In this document: positions 14,601-25,311 of the stretch, piece by piece
Numbering within the stretch: position 1 is the first letter of the stretch
Layout of the letters: the number at the start of each line of letters is the position of its first letter
Assembly (NCBI GenBank): GCA_905147135.1
Contig: LR990039.1
Span: forward strand, 28,641,708 to 28,705,707
Direction: 5' to 3'
DNA length: 64,000 bases
Origin: Blastobasis lacticolella
Lineage: Eukaryota; Arthropoda; Insecta; Lepidoptera; Blastobasidae
Program-made: the position numbers and the translations under genes
Notes under the pieces: model-generated
Seen by the model: the letters and a program-made list of their open reading frames with translations, nothing else
Database searches by the model: none
Told to the model about the DNA's origin: nothing

Positions 14601-16724
14601 CAATCCACAGATAAAACGTATCAGTGTGATAAGTTATAAGGCGACTAAAATTAAATCGTGTCATTAGTTTATTTTGTAAGTGAAGAACTGGTAGTTTGTT
14701 TTAATTTGGCAGTATATTACTTTTCGGACAGATTTTTATCTGACCGTTGAAAACTCAGCACTTTATCAAATAACATAGCATCGTTAACGCAATCAGCTTC
14801 CAGTGGATTCTGTTACGTGTTTTACGACTTATTCTCTATCCACCAACAACGTTGGAATCATAATTCGTTCCCGTTTGTGGATGAATAAGCAATGAGAAGG
14901 GTAGCAACAGTAAATTATACAGCGCCCCGTGCCGTTCTGGTTGCAGTAATCAAACACAAAACATGCTTATGTGATTACAAACAAGGTCCGTCTATGCTCA
15001 TCTATCTATATGATTAAGAGAAAAGATTTGATTGTTTGTTTGTAGTATATTAGCTCAAAACTACATAAAAGATTATTTTAAAATTCACCTATAGAAAGCT
15101 ACTTTATCAGCGTGTAACAAAGGGGTTTTCCCGAAATTCAATTTGGTTCCTACGGGAACGGGTTAGGCACATAGTAAGCGAATTTCACTGACGAAGCCGC
15201 GAGCGAAAAAGCTAGTTAATTAAATATGAAACTGTTCTTGATGATATGTCAACAGTTTTCTCTTTGTACCTAAAGGAATTGATTTGGCCGTCACCGACAG
15301 TGTGTAACTGTTCACTAATCATGAGAATTGAGGTTTTCCGTTTTCCTCTACGCTGAGGAGACACAATAGAAGGCATTGTTGCCTATTTTCGCTATTTGGT
15401 ACCGCAACTCTTATCGCCTTGAGCGTAGACGGACGCCTTCCTCAGTAATAGATTAACGTAGGTGCTAAGTAAATTACTTATTTCGCAATGGGTACGTATA
15501 TCAGTCGGTACGCTTATAAGTGAATTACCTACCTACATGCGGAGGTATTTAATTATTATTTTTCCTGTTCAAGACAGAATTTTATTCGCATACAAATTGT
15601 CAGCAGTAAGAAATGCACAAAGGCTAGTCGGGCTTCATGGAACTTTAGTTCTTGCTAAATGGATTGGCAACAGCGTGCCATGATATCTCGGTTAACTACT
15701 GGCATTATTTCAAGGTAATACGTGGAAACTGTTATAACGTTTTCTATTGAGATGGATTGTAATAAATACGACTACTTATTTAAAGCGTTACAGCTCTCGC
15801 TTTGACTGCTTACAAATAAGTTCTAAGTTTCTGATCTAGAAATCAATGTCCGCTATTGCTAATCCATTGGGCACGAACAATAGCCGCCAATATACTAAGC
15901 CGAATGTATTTTGTAACGGACTGCAACAATTTTAACGTTTTAAAAACCTGCTTTACCATTTCCATAATCTGATATTAACCGTAAAATGAGCCGAAACTAG
16001 CTGATGTGCTTTATTTACCGCCTGTTACTGTACCTACCTCCTGCCATAAAGCCCAAAACCTCGTACCCGCTCCCCCATTAAAGTACAGTTTTATACTAAA
16101 GGAGGGTCGGCACAAATTTATAGATACCAGCCTGTATAACGGCTTACGAAGTGAGGATACCAAAGATCGGGAAAAGTTTAGAGGAAAGCGGATACTGATA
16201 GAAGCTAGAATTGACCGCCCGGATAATGATGATGATGATGATGAACCAGCCTATGTAACCAAATACGTTATGCGTAATATGTCGTTAGAAAGGATTCCTT
16301 ATATTCTACAAATTTCTACGTCCAAAGGCTACGGTTACTGCTTACCATAAGGCGGGCTGCAGGCCTGTTTGCCACCTTAGTACTTTGTTTTTTTTTTTAA
16401 CTTGTGCTATGACTTCACGCCTCGTAAAGCTGTATGTATGTAAAAAGATATCGTCAAATACTTTTTGTAGGTAACCTTACGTTTCATTTGCATTTCCAGA
16501 ACGGCTATCTAATCCTCGACTACGGAACGTACGTGCATTGCTTCACCAACTGGCTGATGGGGAAGAACCCCAACGGGCCGGGCCAGTGGGTGCTGGTCCC
16601 ACCGAAGGACTCCCTACCACAGCCCCCTTTCCCTGTGGACTACAGCGCGCTCAACACTGACCCTGACAAACTGGAGCCGTATGCACCAGATAAAAAGACC
16701 AACAGACACTCAGTCATCGTCTGA
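2686..16724 (+). CDS. EF-hand calcium-binding protein (sarcoplasmic calcium-binding / calexcitin-like), five visible exons
   Basis: Coding exons inferred from splice sites and phase: 2686-2861, 3692-3798, 7642-7841, 12354-12466 and 16500-16724, all with GT donors and AG acceptors. The stop TGA is at 16722-16724. The second to fifth exons encode 215 residues. Exon 1 carries a clear EF-hand loop, DHDRDDVISDQD. Exon 4 contributes a degenerate loop around VDRN...GEIS. The last exon has the tryptophan-rich tail (NWLMGKNPNGPGQW) typical of the C-terminal half of sarcoplasmic calcium-binding proteins. I infer a cytosolic calcium buffer or sensor; the exact orthologue is not identified. The start is uncertain. 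A TTTTCACTCGCAG acceptor just before 2686 suggests earlier exons left of the window, while an in-frame ATG at 2628 would make a self-contained 292-residue protein. The GC-rich exons stand out against AT-rich introns full of mobile elements. Confidence 0.8.
2862..3691 (+). other. Intron of EF-hand gene
   Basis: AT-rich intron between the first two visible coding exons. I see no repeat family member or gene in it. Confidence 0.6.
4025..4333 (+). mobile_element. tRNA-derived SINE (family A)
   Basis: The head is tRNA-like with a B-box (CGTTCGAATCCCACTGCGGCC). It is followed by the family body (CTGAGTTATGTACAT, GCTAACCAATG, GTCACGGAGGTCAGGTGGCAG-like) and a 3' part reading GGGCCCTCGTGCGCGAGA. The A-box end is truncated. 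Related copies lie at 18,890, 19,243, 20,327, 53,566 and 54,127, and inside the MITE-like units at 26,405 and 26,823. It is carried in an intron of the EF-hand gene. Such elements are transcribed by RNA polymerase III and mobilised by a LINE. Confidence 0.85.
4341..4382. repeat. Short hairpin (18-bp arms)
   Basis: AACTCTAGTGTTGGCAGT pairs with ACTGCCTACGCTAGAGTT across a 6-nt loop, with 16 of 18 pairs matched. It sits directly after the SINE. No function is evident. Confidence 0.6.
5183..5395 (-). mobile_element. Lepidopteran short interspersed repeat (family B), truncated
   Basis: Matches the copies at 7,095, 50,165 and 59,148: TGCAGGACTTAGGGC, then CGGGTTGGAGA, then GCCCATTTTCCA. The end near 5,340-5,395 diverges into a segment resembling the LINE tail at 18,650 (TTGCGGATGTC..GGCGGCG). 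The minus strand is assigned because full copies end in (GATGAT)n on that strand, like a retroelement 3' tail. Confidence 0.7.
7095..7351 (-). mobile_element. Family B interspersed repeat, near full length
   Basis: Starts with TCATCATCACAGCCCG and ends with GCCGGACACCACACGG. The copies at 50,165 (opposite strand) and 59,148 (same orientation) share these ends. The open frame at 7,032-7,262 lies across this repeat and is not a host gene. Confidence 0.85.
7985..8048 (+). mobile_element. Non-LTR retrotransposon 3' tail fragment
   Basis: The motif TGCTTACCATCAGGCGGGCC followed by TTGTTTGCCACC recurs in degraded form at 16,325 and resembles the 3' tail at 18,660. I take it as a 5'-truncated LINE end; the clade is not resolved. 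Confidence 0.55.
8049..9378 (+). other. Part of EF-hand gene intron 3, nothing identified
   Basis: No domain, terminal repeat or recognisable family apart from moderately GC-rich patches at about 8,520-8,680. These could be old mobile-element debris. Confidence 0.4.
9765..10640 (+). pseudogene. Transposase pseudogene of the mariner-like element
   Basis: An N-terminal helix-turn-helix type region starts at the ATG at 9765 (MPAAYPYSNIERCDM...) and runs into SQSYVWRLLNAMGLHPYH and the motif FALRRRFCQWL. WTDKSTF holds the first catalytic aspartate region. A frameshift near 10,250-10,260 moves the reading to the frame carrying HNEHYWSAMNPH and PHFIEGRLNGDAYLEML. The block that should hold the second aspartate (QDGAPAH-type) is missing after about 10,460. 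A C-terminal remnant (RRRAELCLQQDSSHFEQLL) ends near 10,640. Frameshift and internal deletion make it non-functional. Confidence 0.8.
10921..11333. mobile_element. MITE nested in the mariner-like element
   Basis: Terminal inverted repeats: AATGAGGAGTTTTCCAGTAG at the left and the reverse complement of CTATTGGAAAACTCCTCATT at the right. About 24 bp match with one mismatch, and further subterminal inverted similarity runs around GATGGCGC...ACAATTTT. It has no coding capacity. It lies 3' of the transposase remnant and so inserted into the older transposon. Confidence 0.75.
12826..12939 (+). other. Unrecognised 37-codon open frame
   Basis: ATG at 12826 to TGA at 12937-12939, in an intron of the EF-hand gene. 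It contains a compact motif, WEAINITLRQGFDIGFRQG. The frame is also open just upstream to a CGCTTAG that could be a splice acceptor (about 12,810). I do not recognise the protein. It may be a retrocopy scrap, an alternative exon, or chance. Confidence 0.2.
13312..13366. repeat. Hairpin with 24-bp arms
   Basis: Arms 13312-13335 and 13343-13366 are complementary with one mismatch (CGCAGCTTTGCGCAATTTAA against its partner), around a 7-nt loop. It lies in the last intron of the EF-hand gene. It could be a foldback element or a structured RNA segment. Confidence 0.7.
15027..15215 (+). mobile_element. Helitron remnant with CTAG end
   Basis: Ends with GACGAAGCCGCGAGCGAAAA followed by AGCTAG and then T, the pattern seen at 3' ends of lepidopteran Helitrons (GC-rich hairpin, CTAG, insertion before T). 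The left side begins with a TTTGTTTGT tract. It is internally degraded and non-coding. Confidence 0.6.
16325..16395 (+). mobile_element. LINE 3' tail fragment ending in T-rich run
   Basis: GGCTACGGTTACTGCTTACC then AAGGCGGGC..GCCTGTTTGCCACC resembles the fragment at 7,985. It lies about 100 bp before the last exon of the EF-hand gene. Confidence 0.5.
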
Positions 16725-17332
16725 GGCGGCCCCGTCTCATCTCATCAACAATCAAAGTGGAAGTACGAACGGAGAACGGCATGAGTCCGCCATTTTGGAA
16801 ATTTCGCGCCTAAATTCGTGACCCCTCCTCATTATGCCATCAATTTAGGATTATAAGTCCATGCAGTTTATTTATGTTATAGTAATTTATTGAAGAGAAA
16901 AACGTGTTTGTTAAAGTATTTGTATTATATTTTAAACCTGGCCTTTCTAAATCTGATCGAAAAATGGCTTTAGGGTTATTTTTAGTAGTAGATCCTTAGA
17001 TCAAACCAAAAGGTTTCCAAGAGTAGAAACCACCTGTGAGCGTGCTTAAGGATGATTTGGGCAAACTTGACCAATTTATTTGCTTAGTTATACATCGGTC
17101 TGAGTAGGTATGTCATCACTTAGCTACTCGTATAATGGCGATCTCTAATTATACCTACACGTGGAATTTCGTACTTTGACCCACAAATCGATCGAAACAA
17201 TATAAAGATATTTCACACTTTCTTTTTAAAAAAATAACCTTTTGCAAATGGACGTTGATTATTTCAACCAACCGATTTGAAGTCAGTATCACCATATTAT
17301 TAACTTATGAAACTTCGTGTTTCATATTGTAG

Positions 17333-17338
17333 AATAAA
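17333..17338 (+). terminator. Candidate poly(A) signal for the EF-hand gene
   Basis: First AATAAA on the + strand that I noted downstream of the stop at 16,724, implying a 3' UTR of roughly 0.6 kb. Position alone supports it. Confidence 0.3.
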
Positions 17339-17637
17339 ATGTATCCAATATCGTCTGTACTTGCAGTGTTAGAATATTGTCCCCGAAAATGAAAAAGTCC
17401 CTGGCTATATAAGTATCTATGCTATAGCATTCCCGCTCTGTCATCATACATTATTAAAACTCCTCGTTAAACAAAAAGATAGATATAGGTAAGTTTAATA
17501 AACTCGTACGAATTAACGACCTATGTTAATTTTAAAACCATCATCCGCACGCGATCAGAATGTACGAACCCTTTTCGAAGTTAATCAACCGTCATTTCGA
17601 TTTACTTATACAAGATTCCCATTCTGATTGCGCGCGA

Positions 17638-17641
<4 letters not shown>

Positions 17642-17708
<67 letters not shown>
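17642..17708. repeat. (TA)n microsatellite
   Basis: An uninterrupted AT dinucleotide run of 67 bp. Confidence 0.98.
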
Positions 17709-17710
<2 letters not shown>

Positions 17711-18536
17711 TAGTATGCCTACCTATACCTTGGGCTTATAACTAATTTTGTAAGTGTGCGTTCAAATCGTGCTCAAGAGCTGTTGCAGCACTCTATCACC
17801 ACTTAAAAGGTAGGTATGATTTGGATTGTAACCGCTAAATGTAAAAATCATTCAAATTTGAGGACAAGATTGTATCGTTTGCTCAGCAACGAATAGATCG
17901 CCAGAGAATTGTTTCATCTGCTAATGAAAAGTAAGCCATCGTGATTTGTCCCCTATGTCATAAGACAATAGGGAATGTTATTTAAAAAATATTTAGGTAC
18001 AACTTAAGAAAAGCACCGAGTCTATTTCCCTGTGCCTGCTAAACGCTGTTAAACTAGTACTTAAATATAATGTATATGTGTAGTATTTGTCGTTAATTAA
18101 CTGCAACTCTTTCAATTACCATACCTCTCGTCATAATCTTGCTTGCATTACAAACATTAACGTAAATATTATAATCAACGTTTGCAAAATCGCTTAAATA
18201 ATTTTACGTCTCTGTAAGTTGACCAACTCGTATCGTAGCTATGTCCTAAGAATAGATGTATTAAGTCACTGTACATACATGGAGGAGTTACTTAACATAG
18301 AGCACATGTAAGCAAGGACTGCCTTAAAATAGGGGTAATAAATTCACTTTTCACGACATAGCCTTATTTTGTACCCTAGTGTTTAAAATGTAATAATATA
18401 TGACTCGTACCTAGGTACGTAGATTACATAATAATATACAACCACACATTGTATCCACTTATAATAAATCCATTCTATTACAACTGCATGTTTCATTTTC
18501 CGTGAATGTTTTTGATAAAGAACTAGTACTACGATT

Positions 18537-18740
18537 CGGATGTGGAATGAGGTCCCCGCCATAGTATTTCCTTTGGACTACAAATCGGTCAAAAGGTATA
18601 TAAAAGGTCTCTTCAGAGGCGGGCAAACCATGGGTATATCCCCTTGTGTTGCTGATGTCCTTAGGCGGCGGTGATCACTTTCCATCAGGTGGTCCGTTTG
18701 CCTGTTCCTCTACCGTATAAAATAAAAAATTAAGTGCAGG
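18537..18740 (+). mobile_element. 5'-truncated non-LTR retrotransposon 3' end with C-terminal frame
   Basis: Positions 18537-18674 encode 45 residues with the look of a LINE reverse-transcriptase C terminus (RMWNEVPAIVFPLDYKSVKR...) and end at TGA. A tail with CATCAGGTGGTCCGTTTGCC and an A-rich end follow. The intact frame suggests a fairly young 5'-truncated insertion. This frame is the evidence that the related tails at 7,985 and 16,325 are LINE ends. Confidence 0.7.
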
Positions 18741-18889
18741 TTGACCATGCACATAAACGGTTAGTTTAGTAGGCACCCCATAATAATCACGATTTAACTA
18801 CCATGTGTGGTAAGCACTTGCTTATTTTGAAATTAATGGAACCCGTATTTGAAACCCTTTACTATAGTATGCATGTATTGTATATAGGT

Positions 18890-19056
18890 ATGAGCGTCGG
18901 TGGCCGAGTGTTTAAGGTATCAAATTCGTACCGGGTTCGAATCCCACTGCTGCCATGTACCACTGTTTTCTGAGTTATGCACATAAGTTGAATGCTAACC
19001 GATGCTCTTAACTGCACATGCAGGCGACTGAATGTGTAACCACGATCCACGATTCC
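18890..19056 (+). mobile_element. tRNA-derived SINE (family A), 3'-truncated
   Basis: Has both pol III boxes (GGTGGCCGAGTGTTTAAGG and CCGGGTTCGAATCCC). The anticodon-arm region is partly deleted. The body follows family A (CTGAGTTATGCACATAAGTT, CTAACCGATGCTCTTA) and stops after GTGTAACCACGATCC. Confidence 0.85.
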
Positions 19057-19242
19057 TTACTACTTGTACTTAAATAAGTAAATACTATGTTTCTTTTATA
19101 AGTATGATGTACTTGGTTATTTACATTTTGTTTCGAGCCGGTCGATGTCCGCTCTAATGTAAAGCTCTCAGACTATAAGGCGACTATGGCCAGACTTCTG
19201 CTATAGCAATTAGAAAGAGCGACAAATATCGACCGTTGTCAC

Positions 19243-19950
19243 GAGAGCGTCGGTGGCCTGGTGGTTAAGGGGCCCGACTCGTAAGCGAGAGGCAAGTTTT
19301 TTTTTTCATTCTATTCAGTGACAACGAGCAGATAGCCCACCTGATGGTAAGTGGTAACTGTTGCCCATAACATTTACAATTGATACATTGCAGATAACAA
19401 AAATGCAGAACCGCAGGTGCGTAAACACTGTGAGGACTAAGATGAAATGCCTCATGCTTGTAATTTCGCTAGCTACCTTATCCTTCAAACCGGAACACAA
19501 TAATGCAAGCATTGTTGCTAGGCAGCAGAAATAGATAAGGCGGTGATGTTACTCACCCAGGCGGACTCCTCAGGCTTGACAGAGACCATCTAAGAAAAAT
19601 ACCGGGTTCGAACCCCTAACCTACGAGTACCTAGTACCTACCAATGACTCTCTGAGTTTACTTAACATTTGTAGATACGTATAATTTTTTTCTCTGTGCT
19701 AACCGATGCTCTGAGGGAAAACATCGGTAGGAAATCTGCACATTCGAGCGACTGAACGTGTAACCATTCATGATCCACCCAATCAGGTCAAGTTTCCTTG
19801 TTAACACTGTTATGGAGGTGAGATGGCGGTCACCCGAAAATCCTGGATCATTCTCAATGGCGAATCCCAGGTCCTTGTAAGCGAGTCTACAACTGATATT
19901 AACGTCAAGATGATTATTATAATCTTTGTCGCAAACCGCATCCTTTACCA
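19243..19950 (+). mobile_element. tRNA-derived SINE (family A) split by another repeat
   Basis: The head at 19243-19292 (GTCGGTGGCCTGGTGGTTAA, ACTCGTAAGCGAGAGG) carries the A-box. The sequence resumes at 19601 with the B-box (ACCGGGTTCGAACCCC) and the rest of the body through to about 19,950. The intervening 308 bp are a different repeat. Removing it joins a canonical family A SINE. Confidence 0.82.
19293..19600 (-). mobile_element. Interspersed repeat inserted inside a SINE
   Basis: Starts with a T run (poly-A tail on the minus strand), then GCAGATAGCCCACCTGATGG, TTCAAACCGGAACACAATAA, GGCAGCAGAAATA, and CACCCAGGCGGACTCCTCAG. A second partial copy lies at 47,750-47,895. The poly-A tail and minus orientation indicate retroposition into the SINE. 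The parent LINE is not identified. Confidence 0.75.
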
Positions 19951-20326
19951 TGAACGTGATAACAACTGCTCAGGAGTAGGTTGGTAGGTACCTAAGAGCC
20001 GTAAGAGCCTCTGTGGCGTAAGGCGCTGTCCTATTTGCACCCATGGTCGTACAATATTGTTTCAATAGGAGGCCTCAAAACCGCCCGTCGCACGACTGTT
20101 GCCAATTAGGACTTGCCTAAGGCTATCGGGTTGGCCTCATAAGTGAGTGCCACCTTTACTTATGTATGTACATTACGTATCTTTCTATCGTACCTTACTT
20201 GCGTAGAATACCTTACTTATCTACCTACCTTGTACCTACTTAAGTTATACACTAACCTGTAACAAACCTGCACAACTTGATTTTGGTGCTCTGAATAAAG
20301 TAAAATAAAATAAAATAAATTAACCT

Positions 20327-20560
20327 GCACACTGAAGTGACGTTAGTAAAGTTACCGTGATCCAATCCGACCAGGTCAGATTACCTGTTAGCAAGGTCAC
20401 GGAGGCCGTATGGTGTCCGGCAGAGTAAGCACCAGTGGTAGCACCACCCCTTACCTTATTACGAGAATAACCGCCCCTTTCGTGGGAGAGGCCCTAAGTC
20501 CAGCAGTGGACTGTCACTGGCTGTGATGATAAAGGTCACGGAGGTAAGATATGGCAGCCC
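20327..20560 (+). mobile_element. SINE family A fragment interrupted by family B repeat
   Basis: SINE body at 20327-20405 (CCTGCACACTGAAGTG, GATCCAATCCGACCAGGTCA, GGTCACGGAGGCC) resumes near 20528 with AGGTCACGGAGGTAAGATAT. Between them, 20406-20527 is a short family B copy (TGGTGTCCGGCAGAG ... CAGTGGACTGTCACTGGCTG, TGATGAT). Confidence 0.7.
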
Positions 20561-20654
20561 TACTTTTCTTATCAGGAATATTTTATTCATGAGGATGGAT
20601 AAAATGGCGTAAAATATCTAGCCTGAGATGGTTTGGACAGGTGTCCAAATCATC

Positions 20655-20745
20655 TTAGAATACCTCTTTCAATTCTAGTCACCACATCATCCTTCAGCTT
20701 ACAACGAACTCCTAATACACTATTCCTCATTCTATCGGGGCGCTC
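20655..20745 (-). mobile_element. Degenerate LINE reverse-transcriptase C-terminal fragment
   Basis: The minus strand reads in pieces as RNSVLGVRCKLKDDVVTRIE then RGILR.FG. This is the same block as VVTKIERGTLRLFGHVERMD in the element at 44,290. A short inverted partner (CTGAGATGGTTTGGACAGGT) lies just left on the + strand. Confidence 0.55.
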
Positions 20746-21079
20746 TCAAGTGCAACAATAGGTACCTCTATAGACTATAGATCCCATACCCACTCGCATA
20801 AGTTTGTTTTAAAATGTGTTTTTAAACAACTACGTAATAAAAAAACATTGTTTTATTTCAAACTTATTTAATCATGTCAGCCCTGATTATGGTCAAGCGC
20901 ATAGATCAGACGACTAACCCACCTCCACCCAGGGTCCTATCGACCTCTCGGTCATACGGACCGCGTCAGACCTAATCACGGGTGATGTGCACGCTTACTT
21001 GCCGGTGGCTCTTTGGGCGTGCGCACTTCTTGACACCCACAAATCCAGTTGTTCCATATGCACTCTCCCTTAGCGGGCT

Positions 21080-21430
21080 CACGTCACAATACACACTCCT
21101 GCTCCGTCGGCCAGCTGCCATACTCGTTTGCTCCCTCCTCCATCTCTTCTTCTGCTCCTATTCCTCCTCCATTCTCCTCACGCGGTGCCATGCGTACGCA
21201 AACTCTCTCAACCTTGCGAAGTTCGCCTCTGAGGACACAAGGTCCGTGAAGTAGACCGGACCCACTTCCTTCCGCTCTAACCCAGCAAGCATGATGCTGC
21301 GCTCCTGTTGGTACCTCTCGCACTCCCACAAAATGTGGTCCCTAGTCTCCAATGCCTCCCCGCATAAACACTCTGCACAGTCGTTCAGATGAAATGCCCA
21401 TAATCGCGCTCTAAGCGCATAGATCAGTCT
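21080..21430 (-). mobile_element. Non-LTR retrotransposon C-terminal fragment (zinc-knuckle end)
   Basis: The minus strand encodes AECLCGEALETRDHILWECE followed by RYQQERSIMLAG and FARLREFAYAWHRVRRMEEE. The C..C..H..C arrangement matches the C-terminal zinc finger of R1/TRAS-like LINEs. It is 5'-truncated and only the last ~110 codons are recognisable. Confidence 0.65.
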
Positions 21431-21830
21431 GTGTTCTTAGGATCTGTCTGTATTACTTAATCCAATTAGCAAGGGCTTGACGTCTCACGTCTCAAATTCA
21501 CCACCAATAGAGAAATAGAAAGGTGGATCCCGAATACCCGGCGAACTTCGTACCGCCTAACAGACAATGAATGTCGTGTTACTTTTTAGCTGAACTAATT
21601 TAGGCTTTGATGAACGTAAAACAATGATAGAAAATAATAGATTTATATAGATAGAAACAAAAAAGTATTTTATTATGATGAATGATGATGAAAACATACA
21701 TACAGAATGAGAATAAAAATAAAAAATAATAATTAAGTACTTCAAACTCATGTCAGAAAAAAATGACTGAAAACTATGTTGTGCAGATTGGGAAAAAAAA
21801 AAAACTCGGATTAATTCATTAATAGGATTT

Positions 21831-24800
21831 TCATTCAAGCACTTTGTGGTAAACGACATTCTTTGTTTTTTGGTCAGGCGCAAGAACAAATAAAGCGGAT
21901 GGTTTGCCGACACGTGAGCATGCCACGTACAATTGACCATGAGAAAAACATGCATTTTCTAGATTGAGGCCACAAATAGTCAAGGATTGGCCCTGTGATT
22001 TGTTGATCGTCATGGCGAAGGCAAGACGAATCGGGAATTGAATTCGTTTAAACTCAAAGGGCATATCCGTTGGGATCATCGGAATCCTTGGAATAAGAAC
22101 TTCCTCACCTTTAAATTTTCCTTTAAGTATCGACACGTGAATCACATTGCTCATCAGTTTTCTTATCACCAAACGCGTTCCATTACACAGTTTTGGTTGG
22201 TTTAAATTTCTAAGCATGATGACTACCGAGCCAACTTTAAGTTTTAAATTGTGCGGTGGTAAACCAGGCACATCCAAGGATTTTAAAAATTCAATTGGAT
22301 AATTAGTGGCTTCTTCTTCGTTTGTTACACAGTCGATAGATTTGAATGAATACAGAGTACCTACGATTTGATTTTGAATTATTAAATTGAGGTCATCTAC
22401 ATCTTTATTTTTAGCGGCCAAAATTGCTCGCTCACTTAACCATTTAGTATTTTTGTGGTTAGCAATGATATCCGGGAATACTTTGTTGATAAGCTCGTCT
22501 TTTGATGATACGAAATTGCATAAATTTGGAGGAAATGAAATCAAACCGCTCGATTTGTCAACAGGAACACGGCCATTACCGATAGTCAGCAATTGCTTCG
22601 AGAAATCATCAGCAGATAGATCGTTCAACAATGCAACTCTCATATTTACAGACAGTTGAAGTTTCTTTACATATCGCCACAGATTTGATGCTTTGAGGCA
22701 AGCGTTTATTTCGTCGGCAGCAGTAGATCTTGGAATGACTGGTAGTGTTTGCCGGAAATCGCCAGATAATAAAATCATTGCACCACCAAAACATCTCGAG
22801 TCATTGCGCAGATCTTTTAATGTTCGGTCTAGTGCTTCCAATGCGCGTTTGTGCGCCATTGTGCATTCGTCCCATATGATGATTTTTGATGCTACTAAAA
22901 CTTTGGCCATTGCGGAGTGTTTCGAAATGTTACATGTCGGTTGTTCAGTAGTTTGAAGGTTTAATGGCAATTTTAACGCTGAGTGAGCCGTACGGCATCC
23001 GTCTAACAATGTGGCCGCTATTCCAGAAGAAGCAATTGCTACCGCAATTTCGGATCTCGCACGTACAGTGGCCAAAATCAATGACATGAGGAATGTCTTC
23101 CCAGTTCCACCGGGGGCATCCAAAAAAAATAAGCCGCCATTTCCATCATCAATTGCATTAATCAGTGTATCATAGACTTCCCTCTGCTTAGGATTCAACA
23201 GAGGTACATTCGTTTGAACTGATTGTATTAGTTCATGTGGATCATATTCACGTTCACGTTCCAATTCTCTATTAAATGCGTCATTCATTCCGCGATCTGG
23301 CGCTGGCATTCCTAACCTAACTAACAAACTGCCGCACATGAGGTAACACATATCTTCGATCAAGAGCAAAGTCTGGTTATGGATCTCCTCATTCACCTCA
23401 AGATCGGAATTTCTTGAGCTGACGCGAATTCGATGTAAAATATCTTCTGACATGTTATCTTTGTATTTGTTCCACAGGTCACGTGGGTTCGATGGGAAGC
23501 ATGTTGAAATGATGATAGCAAATAATGTGCGTATCTGACTTGGAGATGCAGAAATAATTGCTTCAGCGATTGTCGTGTCCCAATGAGTATCGTTTTCAAG
23601 CAAATTTAGCTCTTGACATGCTGCACGAAATGTGGGGCACACGATACCATTAACAGTTCGTAGTGATTCAAATGATGTTGGCCCTCGAACATGTACCAGC
23701 AACAACCGCAAATAGAAACATTCATCATTCTTCGGATGAACTGTGTAAATACGACCAAGAGCATCAGTAGAACGCATATCTGGATGACCAGGAACTGCAT
23801 CGCCTTGCTTCCGACGTTGAAATTTCTTCGATGTAGCGTTCCAAGTGTAATAACGTGGCATTTCTGAGTAAAGCAAAGTTCGTGCGAACGGATCGCTTTG
23901 ACAAATCGCAAAGAAACTGGTCAGTGTTGTCGCTGGAGGTGTTTCGGCACGTTGAGCAGCATTCGACGCTGTGAAATATACTCTCTGACCGTTCTCTAGA
24001 TGCACCCCCAAATGTAAAACAGTGGGATGACGTTCGTGAATAGGGAATGAAAATATACGCCAAATTGCTTCATTGCAGTTCACATATCTACCAACTTGAT
24101 AGCGCGTGATTTCATCGTTGGTATTGGATGTTTGGATACCAAAAACCGCCATGTCGCTCCCTTTCGTGACATATTTGCAAATGTATTTAATTGACTTGAC
24201 CGAATTGCAATACTCAACATTACAATGTGCTTTGAATGTTTTGGAAAGAAGTGGCGAATATGGAACAATCCAACTGTTGTCAACTACGAAATCGTTTCCT
24301 TTCACTTTAGTTGTGATAGTTCTACCATTATCATCGGGCGATCGACGCCGATACAATGGATAACCATCGTTGCCTGTAATGGTCTCTGCCGTCAATTTTC
24401 GTGGATACCGTTTGGAACACTTGCCGTCGACCATGCACGGTGATTGTCGGTTGATAGTGCCACACGGTCCATGAATCATATTCGTGACTACAACATCATG
24501 TAGGTCTGGATCGGTTTCAGGAGCAGGAATCTCCGCACATATGATGTCATCTATTTGATCTGGCCGAATTCTTTCGACTAACCAAATCAGAATGTGAGCA
24601 TGCGGTAGGCCTCGTTTTTGCCATTCGATTGAATACATTCAGCATCGAGTATTCCCAAAGACGTGTTGCTTAACAATGTAATTCATTAGTGACCGAATTT
24701 TTTGCCTGAAAACACGTGCGGTGATGTCGTGTCGATCACTTGATGTTTGTCCGGGAAGCAGCAATTGAATAATTTCTATCCATTTCGGATTACATGTAAA

Positions 24801-25163
24801 TGTAATGAATAGATCTGGCCGACCATAATGACGAACATATGTCATTGCATCTTGCGCATATTCATGCAAAGGACGCGGGCTACCTATGTATGTCGCCGGT
24901 AAAATAGTCAATCGACCAACATTTTCTGAATCTCCTTCTGTGCTAATTGCATCGCGTAAATGGATATACTCTTCCGAACGCAATTTAGCTTGATTCAACC
25001 GAATGAAAGTCAGGCGCTCCGTTTCGATTTTAACGTACATGTCAACGCAATATTGTTGAAGCAGTCGACGAAATCGCAACAAATAATTGTCAGAATTTTC
25101 ACGAATCATCAAACGATATGCGTAATAATTCATCGAACTAACCTTCTTGGTAGTTTCCTCACC
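21831..25163 (-). pseudogene. Helitron Rep-helicase, main coding part, one nonsense codon
   Basis: Reads 25163 down to 21831 on the minus strand with one TGA at 24639-24641, where the conserved tryptophan before MYSIEW is expected. The part after the stop is 935 codons. GLPHAHILIWL (near 24,580-24,610) is the HUH metal-binding motif of Rep. YICKYVTKG (near 24,170) is the catalytic tyrosine region. LDAPGGTGKTFL (near 23,095-23,130) is the helicase Walker A and IIWDECTM the Walker B. LAFAMTINKSQGQSL and LYVACSRV are late helicase motifs. It begins after a splice acceptor (TTTCAG before GTGAGGAAAC) joining to the exon at 25,312-25,810. Apart from the single stop the frame is remarkably clean, implying recent loss of function. 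Confidence 0.9.
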
Positions 25164-25311
25164 TGAAACAAATGCAGTAAAAATTGTATTTTAGAACCCG
25201 TAATAGGTTAACGACTCTTACAGCTACTCTCTACTACTTTTTTTGAGTACTAAAAGCAAACAGAATAAAATGTATATCAAGTTAAAATGAAAACAACAAT
25301 ATTGATCTTAC

